Assembly: GCA_003451785.1 (NCBI GenBank)
Contig: DMJL01000030.1
Span: 1-5,232 of the forward strand
Direction: 5' to 3'
DNA from: Bacteroidales bacterium
GTDB taxonomy: Bacteria; Bacteroidota; Bacteroidia; Bacteroidales; UBA7960
DNA: 5,232 nt
The notes below the pieces were generated by a model, which was not told the origin of the DNA, did no database searches, and saw only the letters and a list, made by a program, of their open reading frames with translations. Shown here piece by piece: positions 1 through 5,232 of the stretch. The translations under genes were made by a program, and so were the position numbers. The stretch's first letter is position 1; the number at the start of each line of letters is the position of its first letter.

Positions 1-1064
1 ATAATTTGTTCCTCATTGCGAGTACCCATTCCCACAAAAATATTGGATGTACCACCACCATTAGGGGTTACGCCAAGTTTTCTGCCAAAGTAGGTATCAA
101 CAAGGTAGGCTTTTAAAACACCTTCTTTGACCAACTCGCGTCTTTTGGATTTAATCCCCTCTCCATCAAACAACCTCGATGCCAATCCACCTGGAACAAA
201 CGGATCGTCAATAATGGTTAGGAGGGGCGAACCAATTTTTGTGTTGAGTTTATCCAACAAGAAGGAATTTCGCTGGTAAATGTTTCTGGCCGACATGGGA
301 CCAAAAATGCGACCGAGAATATTGCCTGCTATTCGATTTTCCAAAATCATGGTGTACTTGCCAGATTTTATAGGCTTCTGACCCAATTGCCTCAGCGTAT
401 CGCTCACAGCATTGGATGCAATTACTTGCGGTGTGGGCAGCTTATTGAGAAATCTTGTCCTAGAAAATGCCGAACCTGCCGGTCGTGCAGTACCATCTAA
501 AACCGCAAGAGAAGCAGAAAGCCCATAGGATGTTGATTCCCAACTTCCCGCAAAACCATTGGTGTGAAATCTTACACCCTGAAACTCATTATCGCTAAAG
601 CCAGCCGATGCAGACAATACTTGAGCCGCCCCATTCATTTGCCTAACGAGTTGCTCAGCTTCCATAGCCTTATCAATTCTAAACTGGGGTGTAATGGAGG
701 CGTGTCCGCGATCCACCAATCCTAAATCTACATCAAGATTTGTTGGATACAACGAGGGATCTGGGAGCATGCGATCGGGGTCGGGTGCCAAATAGGCCGT
801 TGCGTCAACAGCATCGGTGATAAACTTTTCCAACTGCGCCCTGTTGAGGTTGTTGGTTGAGTGTGATGAGAACTTGTTGTCTCTAAAAATTTGAAGCGAC
901 AGGCTATTGTCGGTAGATTCGCGAATGATATCCAATCGTTGTTGGCGAATGTCAATCTGCACCGACCTCGACCGTGTGATTACCGTAGAGGCATCCGATG
1001 CGCCTTTTCTTATTGCCAAACCTGCTACCCATTGTGCAAGGTTCAATCTTTCATTTTGATTCAT
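1..1064 (-). CDS. tldE: TldE/PmbA-family protein, C-terminus cut by window edge
   Basis: Probable non-catalytic partner of the TldD zinc protease encoded just upstream. The frame is open for 354 codons from the ATG at 1064 to the window edge; family members are about 440 residues, so roughly 90 C-terminal residues are missing. The N-terminal part has the usual variable domain (S34-R41, VQIDIRQQ, fits the first strands). The best family signature is near residues 290-345: LLTIIDDPFVPGG, then SRLFDGEG, LVKEGVLKAYLVDTYFGRKLG and a Gly-rich loop GVTPNGGGTS. No HExxxH motif is present, as expected for TldE/PmbA rather than TldD. The start is well constrained: the next in-frame codon set upstream runs into a TAA about six codons before the ATG, so no signal peptide can be added. 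No Shine-Dalgarno is visible, normal for Bacteroidota. It follows tldD by 26 bases and is probably cotranscribed. In E. coli the pair matures microcin B17 and degrades CcdA; the role here is unknown. Confidence 0.9.
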   Translation of the reverse strand, partial: MNQNERLNLAQWVAGLAIRKGASDASTVITRSRSVQIDIRQQRLDIIRESTDNSLSLQIFRDNKFSSHSTNNLNRAQLEKFITDAVDATAYLAPDPDRMLPDPSLYPTNLDVDLGLVDRGHASITPQFRIDKAMEAEQLVRQMNGAAQVLSASAGFSDNEFQGVRFHTNGFAGSWESTSYGLSASLAVLDGTARPAGSAFSRTRFLNKLPTPQVIASNAVSDTLRQLGQKPIKSGKYTMILENRIAGNILGRIFGPMSARNIYQRNSFLLDKLNTKIGSPLLTIIDDPFVPGGLASRLFDGEGIKSKRRELVKEGVLKAYLVDTYFGRKLGVTPNGGGTSNIFVGMGTRNEEQI

Positions 1065-1090
1065 ATCTATTGATGCTTTATGTTAAAACA

Positions 1091-2638
1091 TTAAACATTT
1101 CTTCCGCCAACGGTAATTGTGGAAACTTTCACGGTGGGCTGACCCATAGAAGCCGGTACTCCTTGCCCTGCTTTACCGCATGTCCAACCGCCCTCCGACA
1201 TTGCCAGGTCGTTGCCTACCATTACAATATCTTCGAGAACCTTAGGACCATTACCAACTATGTTCACATCTTTGATGGGTTGCGTGAGTTTTCCATCTTC
1301 TATAAGATAACCTATTTTAATAAAAAATGTGAAATCACCGGGTCCGATGCGCACCTGACCTCCGGTGAAGGTTTCGGCAAATATGCCATACTTAACCGAC
1401 TCAATAATTTCTTGCTTTTCGTGGGGTCCATTCAGCATATAGGTATTGCGCATACGGGGCAATGGCATGTGGCGGAACGATTCGCGACGACCACTACCAG
1501 TGGGTGCTACATTGAAATGGCGGGCACTTATGCGGTCGTGTAGATACGAAACCAATGTGCCGTTTTCTACCAAAACGGTTTTTTGCGATGGATTACCCTC
1601 ATCGTCCATATTTATAGTACCACGCATGTGGGGAATGGTGCCATCATCAATGATAGTAACAAAAGGTTCTGCAACTTTTTTGCCAATTTTGTCGCTGAAA
1701 ATAGACTCACCTCTTCGGTTAAAATCTGCCTCGATTCCATGCCCAATAGCCTCATGAAGCAGAATGCCAGAGCTACCGGCTGCCAAAACTAAAGGCATTC
1801 GACCAGCTCGTGGGGTTGTAGCCTCAAAGAGCAAAACGGTATCCTCTACCGACTTTGTAGCAATACGCGTAAGGTTTTCGGGATTGAGCATTGAAATATC
1901 CTGCCGCATCGAAATGGTATAATTGTTCTGCTCCCTACGGCCATCTTGCTCGGCAATTACCGAGGCCCCGATGGTGCACATGGGTTGATAATCGGTTCCT
2001 ACCACCCCTTCAGAATTAGCAAACAAGATGTAGGATGCACTGTCAGAATAACTCACATTGCAAATCTTAACTCGGGGATCCAATGAAAAAACCTTTTGGT
2101 TGATAAACTCCAAGGCGGGTATTTTTCTACTAATGCTCACATCTTCCCATGGGGTAGTTATTTTATAGAAATTCGGAAAGGTTCGCTCTTCCAGCGACCT
2201 TGTTCTTGCGAAAGGACTGGTATTGGCAATGTTGGCAGCTGTTCTGGCAGCCGATTTCATTGCTTCGGGCGAAAGGTCTTCTGTGTAGGAGTACCCTGTT
2301 TGGTCGCCCTTCAATACTCTGATACCCACTCCAAAACTTACAGTGGAGGAGGCTCGGTTCACAATATTATCTTCAAGACCAATGGAGTTGGCGTTGGTGT
2401 GCTGGAAATAAAGATCGCAATAATCGCCTCCTCTTGAAAGCCCAACTGCCATTACATCTGCAATGAGCCGACGCGATACTCCAAAGTGATCAAAGTAATC
2501 ATTTAGGTTGTAGGTCAATGGATTGGCCAATTGTTTGCCCGAAAAGCACCCAGTGAGTACCGAAGGGACAATTACACTGCCGGCAACCACAAGCCCACCC
2601 GTTTTGAGAAAATCTCTGCGGTTAAATTTTTTGTCCAT
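1091..2638 (-). CDS. tldD: TldD-family zinc metallopeptidase with Tat/lipoprotein signal
   Basis: Catalytic subunit of a TldD/TldE-type peptidase, 515 residues. The zinc site is visible: HEAIGH at 295-300 (HExxxH; H295, E296, H300), followed by GIEADF, and a Cys in GWTCGKAGQG (C487), matching the third zinc ligand known for E. coli TldD. IIDDGTIPHMRGTINMDDEG at 329-348 is the conserved segment corresponding to the DD-P-GG region of TldE. The family is usually about 480 residues; the extra length is an N-terminal export signal: NRRDFLK at 6-12 resembles the twin-arginine consensus, then a hydrophobic stretch 13-28, then LTGC ending at C31, a lipobox. I infer Tat export and lipid anchoring. The ATG at 2638 is favoured because it puts the RR motif at residues 7-8. 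It is the first gene of the tldD-tldE pair. Alternatives are few; only location and substrate are uncertain. Confidence 0.95.
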   Translation of the reverse strand: MDKKFNRRDFLKTGGLVVAGSVIVPSVLTGCFSGKQLANPLTYNLNDYFDHFGVSRRLIADVMAVGLSRGGDYCDLYFQHTNANSIGLEDNIVNRASSTVSFGVGIRVLKGDQTGYSYTEDLSPEAMKSAARTAANIANTSPFARTRSLEERTFPNFYKITTPWEDVSISRKIPALEFINQKVFSLDPRVKICNVSYSDSASYILFANSEGVVGTDYQPMCTIGASVIAEQDGRREQNNYTISMRQDISMLNPENLTRIATKSVEDTVLLFEATTPRAGRMPLVLAAGSSGILLHEAIGHGIEADFNRRGESIFSDKIGKKVAEPFVTIIDDGTIPHMRGTINMDDEGNPSQKTVLVENGTLVSYLHDRISARHFNVAPTGSGRRESFRHMPLPRMRNTYMLNGPHEKQEIIESVKYGIFAETFTGGQVRIGPGDFTFFIKIGYLIEDGKLTQPIKDVNIVGNGPKVLEDIVMVGNDLAMSEGGWTCGKAGQGVPASMGQPTVKVSTITVGGRNV

Positions 2639-2722
2639 AGCTTAAAAATCGTGTTGGTTTTTTGTTTTAAAATAAAGTTACTAAACTACAAAATAATTGG
2701 TTGTGTTTTTCCTTTTTTGCAT

Positions 2723-2803
2723 TTATTGTGATAGGATAATTGTTGGACTTATTGTTCTAAAATCCGCATTCTTATTGTTGCAATTATTGTCTAAAATTGC
2801 ATT
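2723..2803. repeat. TTATTGT cluster with imperfect ~21-base direct repeat
   Basis: The word TTATTGT occurs at 2723, 2749, 2772 and 2784 within 68 bases. Two of the copies extend into a longer imperfect direct repeat: 2749-2770 (22 bases, TTATTGT-TCTAAAAT-CCGCATT) and 2784-2803 (20 bases, TTATTGT-CTAAAAT-TGCATT), 35 bases apart start to start. It lies between divergent genes, where regulator binding sites would be expected; low-complexity AT drift is the alternative. No known operator is recognised. Confidence 0.4.
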
Positions 2804-2932
2804 ATGGCAGCAATTGTAAACTGTAGCAAAGGAATAACACCAAAATCCTTTTCCAAAATCATTGAAACCTTAGGTTTTAAGCAACCCATTGATTGCAAAG
2901 ATCCCAATTTGCTTAGTCCCATGTCGAAATGA
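2804..2932 (+). CDS. Possible 42-residue ORF, unrecognised and doubtful
   Basis: An ATG-initiated frame of 42 codons ends in TGA at 2930-2932. The peptide begins MAAIVNCSKGITPKSF and ends DPNLLSPMSK, with two Cys (C7, C31), no signal peptide and no membrane segment. I do not recognise a family. Points in favour: the ORF is 36% G+C against 28% for the 100 bases before it, a near -7 element TAAAATTG sits at 2792-2799, and its stop overlaps (ATGA) the ATG of an upstream in-frame extension of the next gene. Points against: it is short, no TTG lies at -33 spacing, and 42 open codons occur easily by chance. It could be a gene remnant. Confidence 0.17.
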   Translation: MAAIVNCSKGITPKSFSKIIETLGFKQPIDCKDPNLLSPMSK

Positions 2933-3000
2933 ATTTTCTTAAACAAAACATGAACAAGCACATATTTTATGACTTCGCTCCACAAAAAAAGTTAAAACCA

Positions 3001-3031
3001 TTGTTTTTTAAATTTAATGAATCTAATTTTG
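3001..3031 (+). promoter_or_regulatory. Bacteroidota-type promoter for the Cys-rich protein gene
   Basis: TTG at 3001-3003 (ATTG in context) is followed by 20 bases and then TAATTTTG at 3024-3031, an exact match to the TAnnTTTG -7 element of Bacteroidota sigma factor promoters, with the usual 19-21 base spacing. Transcription would start about 3-7 bases later, at or beside the ATG at 3037, giving a leaderless or nearly leaderless mRNA. It argues against translation from the in-frame ATG at 2929. The surrounding AT-richness makes a chance match possible. Confidence 0.5.
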
Positions 3032-3036
3032 CAGAT

Positions 3037-3507
3037 ATGAAAGCAGCCATTCAATATGTGATGATTTGGGCAATGCTTGCGGTCATACTGGTGGGCACCA
3101 CTGGATTTAGGCTGGTGAAGCATTCATGCAATTCATGCGGTATTGTGGAGGTTACCTTAACCAACCCGAATCCTTGCTGCACTTCCAAGACCTTCCCAAA
3201 ACCCAAAGCACTCATATCGTGTTGTAGCCTGGAAGGCGAGCACATTTCCTGCACTAGCTCGTTAATTCCTGAGACTTGTTGTGAAATTAAAAGTCTATAT
3301 TTTACAACAGAAGATGTTGTACAACCCAAGACCTTTCGTTTGGAACAGGAGATTGTTGCCCAATCCAGTTTCGAGCAATTGTATGATTGGTTGTTTGATA
3401 AGTCCTTTCTAAGCACAACTTTAGATATAAAGGTAGTTCCTCCTCTAATTTTTTCTGGAACTGAGTATTTGGCTTTCCTGCAGCAGTTCAAAATTCCTGC
3501 CTGTTAA
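3037..3507 (+). CDS. Cys-rich envelope protein, HYC_CC_PP-like
   Basis: The product has 156 residues from the chosen ATG. Residues 1-23 form a hydrophobic signal or anchor (MKAAIQYVMIWAMLAVILVG), then TTGF (21-24) and HSC (29-31), CC (47-48) and PP (135-136 in VVPPLIFSG). This order matches the Bacteroidota family named HYC_CC_PP, whose members are typically about 130-150 residues and often sit beside HMA proteins and TonB-dependent receptors; here the Tyr of HYC is Ser. There are ten Cys: C31, C34, C47, C48, C62, C63, C72, C81, C82 and the last residue C156. I infer an exported or membrane-anchored metal- or thiol-handling protein; the molecular function is not known to me. The frame stays open back to 2929, but ATG 3037 gives the MK-plus-hydrophobic start and lies just after the promoter; ATG 3061 is a lesser alternative. 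It heads the plus-strand metal group, 224 bases before the HMA gene. Confidence 0.75.
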   Translation: MKAAIQYVMIWAMLAVILVGTTGFRLVKHSCNSCGIVEVTLTNPNPCCTSKTFPKPKALISCCSLEGEHISCTSSLIPETCCEIKSLYFTTEDVVQPKTFRLEQEIVAQSSFEQLYDWLFDKSFLSTTLDIKVVPPLIFSGTEYLAFLQQFKIPAC

Positions 3508-3731
3508 TTACTATCTATAGTCGCAACTTTATCAGCCTTTAAGGGTAACCTCCTATTGATCTCTTTATGGTTGGTCTGTTCGACTCAATTTTGTAGTTAC
3601 TTACATTTAAAATCTTTTTTAAACATTTTTCGGTCAATGAAATGAGCCTCGTGATAGATTTTCAAGCAAACCGGCATGAAGTCTTAATGGCGAATTCCAT
3701 TTGATCTTTAAAAAAAACAAATTTTTATCCA
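3508..3731 (+). other. Gap between Cys-rich gene and HMA gene
   Basis: No ORF of note is present. Directly after the stop codon lies ACTATCTATAGT (3510-3521), inverted arms of five with a two-base centre, followed by CCTTTAAGG (3536-3544). Neither is followed by a U-rich run, so neither is a convincing terminator. Two weak -7-like elements could serve the HMA gene: CAATTTTG (3586-3593, one mismatch, TTTA 18 bases upstream) and TAGATTTT (3655-3662, one mismatch, no clear -33 partner). The last 30 bases before the HMA start are A/T-rich, with no Shine-Dalgarno. Whether the HMA gene has its own promoter or is read through cannot be decided here. Confidence 0.45.
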
Positions 3732-4133
3732 ATGAAAACTTTAACATACGTAGGCGTAGTTTTAATGATTTTCTTGCTTTCAGCAGGAGTTGATTCGGCA
3801 TATTCACAGCAGCGCAGGGGACAATCTTTAGTAAATACCGAGTTTAAGGCACTTGGTCTTTGTGGTATGTGCAAAACTCGTATAGAAAGAGCAGCGATGA
3901 GTGTAGAAGGTGTGCGACAAGCAACTTGGAATCAGGCTAAGCAGGTGGTTGCAGTGCGATTCGATTCCACTATAACCAATCAAGAAGCCATTGAAAGAGC
4001 CATTGCCCGTGCAGGTCACGACACTCAGAATTTCATTACCGACGAGAAAACATACAGTAATATGCACCATTGCTGCAAATACCCTCGCGATCCAGAAATG
4101 CTTCGAAACAACAGACTACATAACCAACCCTAA
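3732..4133 (+). CDS. Exported HMA-domain metal-binding protein
   Basis: A 133-residue protein with an N-terminal signal peptide (about 1-25, hydrophobic 6-19, probable cleavage in AYSQQ) and one heavy-metal-associated (HMA) domain at roughly 35-102. The metal site is LCGMCKTRIERA, a CxxC at C44 and C47 followed by the usual helix; VEGVRQATWNQAKQVVAVRF supplies the two central strands and AIERAIARAGHDT the second helix. Cytosolic HMA chaperones such as CopZ are about 70 residues and lack a signal; this one is exported and has an extra tail with HHCCKYPRD (H112, H113, C114, C115), a possible second metal site. Probable role: periplasmic binding and hand-off of a soft metal such as copper; the metal is inferred from the fold, not shown. 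It stops 9 bases before the TonB-dependent receptor starts, so the two are almost certainly cotranscribed and act together. Confidence 0.92.
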   Translation: MKTLTYVGVVLMIFLLSAGVDSAYSQQRRGQSLVNTEFKALGLCGMCKTRIERAAMSVEGVRQATWNQAKQVVAVRFDSTITNQEAIERAIARAGHDTQNFITDEKTYSNMHHCCKYPRDPEMLRNNRLHNQP

Positions 4134-4142
4134 TTCTACAAA

Positions 4143-5232
4143 ATGAAAGCAATTATTGTTTTTCTTTCATTCATATTCAGTATTGTATTTGTCCCCTTGG
4201 CTACAGCTCAGGGCGGCGTATTGCGAGGTGTGGTGCAACACACACATGAAAAAAACGGACAAGTACACACCGAAACGCTCATTGGGGCACATATTCAATG
4301 GTTAGACACCCAAATTGGAGCTGTAACAAGTTCCAACGGGCGATTCGAAATATCGCTTCCTAACCGACTTCCGCATAGGCTTGTTGTAAGCTTCACCGGA
4401 TTTGTGAGCGATACTATCTTGGTGTCATCTGCTGCAAATCTGCTAACAGTAAACCTACATGAGGGTCAGCAACTCGATGAATTTCAAGTGCAAGGTCGCC
4501 GACCAAGCGCACATTTCCAAACATTAGAACCCATCCTTACGCAGGCTATCACAACCGAAGAGCTACAAAGAGCTGCATGTTGCAACCTTTCGGAAGCCTT
4601 CGAAACCAATGCCGCAATTGATGTTTCGTTTAGCGATGCCATAACAGGAGCTAAGCAAATTCAGCTTCTTGGATTGGCAGGCACTTATAGCCAAATACTT
4701 ACAGAAAACATGCCTGCCATTAGGGGACTTGCGCAACCTTTTGGTCTTATGTTTATTCCCGGTCCATGGATGGAGTCCATACAGGTATCGAAAGGGACTG
4801 CAAGTGTTGTAAATGGGTTTGAGTCAATTACCGGTCAGATAAATGTGGAGTTGAAAAAGCCCGAAACAGCAGAAACACTCTTTTACAACTTTTATGCTAA
4901 CGACAATGGAAGGCTCGAAAGTACAGTGAATGCAGCCGTTAGCCTCAATCAGAATTGGCACACCATGATTTTGGCGCATGGGGAAATATTGAATAACCGA
5001 TTCGACCATAACCATGACTCCTTTCTCGATCACCCAACGGTGCGCAGGTACAATATCCTAAATCGGTTTAAATACGATAGACCAGGAGTAATGGAATCGC
5101 AATTTGGTTTTCGCATTATGCAGGAAGAACGCCAAGGTGGGCAAATGGCTTTTTTTGATAATGAAGAATCGTGGGGATCCAACAATTACTTCGGATTTGG
5201 TGTAAACACCGACAGATTGGAGGCCTTTGCAA
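4143..5232 (+). CDS. TonB-dependent outer-membrane receptor, C-terminus cut by window edge
   Basis: The frame is open for 363 codons to the window edge; full receptors of this type are about 700-800 residues, so most of the beta-barrel is missing. Domains in order: signal peptide 1-22 (cut after ATA before Q23), carboxypeptidase-regulatory-like domain about 25-105 (GVLRGVVQ, then SSNGRFEISLP, LVVSFTGFVSD), a TonB-box-like segment LDEFQVQGRR (111-120), plug about 130-238 (ITTEELQRAACCNLSEAF, IQLLGLAG, GLMFIPGPWMESIQVSKGTA, NGFESITGQINVELKKP), then the first barrel strands from about 245. It should use TonB/ExbBD energy to import a ligand across the outer membrane. The plug bears C146-C147, and a DxNxDxxxD loop follows at 288-296. 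The 9-base gap to the HMA gene suggests a shared transcript and a metal or metal-chelate substrate. Ligand identity is inference only. Confidence 0.93.
   Translation, partial: MKAIIVFLSFIFSIVFVPLATAQGGVLRGVVQHTHEKNGQVHTETLIGAHIQWLDTQIGAVTSSNGRFEISLPNRLPHRLVVSFTGFVSDTILVSSAANLLTVNLHEGQQLDEFQVQGRRPSAHFQTLEPILTQAITTEELQRAACCNLSEAFETNAAIDVSFSDAITGAKQIQLLGLAGTYSQILTENMPAIRGLAQPFGLMFIPGPWMESIQVSKGTASVVNGFESITGQINVELKKPETAETLFYNFYANDNGRLESTVNAAVSLNQNWHTMILAHGEILNNRFDHNHDSFLDHPTVRRYNILNRFKYDRPGVMESQFGFRIMQEERQGGQMAFFDNEESWGSNNYFGFGVNTDRLEAFA

Larger units (their letters stand above)
2639..3036. other. Divergent AT-rich intergenic region
   Basis: This spacer separates the minus-strand tldD-tldE pair from the plus-strand Cys-rich protein gene, so it should carry promoters for both. 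Bases 2701-2800 are 28% G+C. For the minus strand I see only a weak -7-like element: TAGTTTAG (plus-strand 2681-2688), one mismatch to TAnnTTTG and with no TTG at the right distance upstream. For the plus strand there is a much better match at 3001-3031. The centre holds the TTATTGT cluster and direct repeat (2723-2803) and a weak 42-codon ORF (2804-2932). No convincing stem followed by a T-run is present, as expected between divergent genes. Confidence 0.6.

Noticed and set aside
998..1543. A 181-codon plus-strand open frame across the end of tldD and the start of tldE.
   Set aside because: It lies antisense to two well-supported genes with family motifs, and its translation has no recognisable domain.
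2681..2688. TAGTTTAG read on the minus strand as the tldD -7 element.
   Set aside because: One mismatch to the consensus and no TTG at the right spacing; kept only as a remark in the spacer entry.
2929..3036. A 36-codon in-frame extension of the Cys-rich protein, starting at ATG 2929.
   Set aside because: It contains the best promoter match of the window, is very AT-rich and Lys/Phe/Asn-rich, and would bury the signal peptide inside the protein.
3150..3162. Palindrome GGTTACCTTAACC as a possible operator or terminator.
   Set aside because: It is inside the Cys-rich coding sequence, has no T-run after it, and is short enough to arise by chance.
3051..3491. A 146-codon open frame on the minus strand opposite the Cys-rich gene.
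   Set aside because: It mirrors the coding frame of a gene with strong family features, and its own translation shows no recognisable motif.
3601..3625. TTTAAA repeats as a terminator hairpin in the gap.
   Set aside because: The stem would be A/T pairs only and would not be stable.

Overview
The window looks like a chromosomal segment of a Bacteroidota bacterium; I cannot place it below phylum. Three things point there. The genes lack Shine-Dalgarno sequences, and one candidate promoter has the Bacteroidota form TTG-N20-TAnnTTTG. There is also a TonB-dependent receptor with an N-terminal carboxypeptidase-regulatory-like domain, next to a periplasmic HMA protein and a Cys-rich protein resembling the Bacteroidota HYC_CC_PP family. 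No mobile element, CRISPR array, tRNA or rRNA is visible.

Layout: two divergent groups flank an AT-rich spacer. On the minus strand, 2638 down to 1 holds a tldD-tldE pair: a complete TldD-type zinc peptidase (2638-1091), then 26 bases later a TldE/PmbA-type partner (1064 to beyond base 1, C-terminus missing). On the plus strand are a Cys-rich small envelope protein (3037-3507), a 224-base gap, an exported HMA metal-binding protein (3732-4133), and 9 bases later a TonB-dependent outer-membrane receptor (4143 to beyond 5232, C-terminus missing). The 2639-3036 spacer holds an imperfect direct repeat and four TTATTGT words, a weak 42-codon ORF, and a promoter that would start transcription at or next to the ATG of the Cys-rich gene.

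How the genes may work together: TldD and TldE of other bacteria form one heteromeric protease with zinc in TldD. Here TldD carries a Tat-type lipoprotein signal while TldE has none, and an in-frame stop just upstream excludes a missed one. The plus-strand genes look like an envelope metal-handling set, with copper or another soft metal as the most natural guess from the HMA CxxC. Adjacent Cys-Cys pairs recur in all three products, including the receptor plug. That recurring Cys chemistry across inner-membrane/periplasmic, periplasmic and outer-membrane parts is the best candidate here for a poorly described system; substrate and direction of transport cannot be read from sequence.
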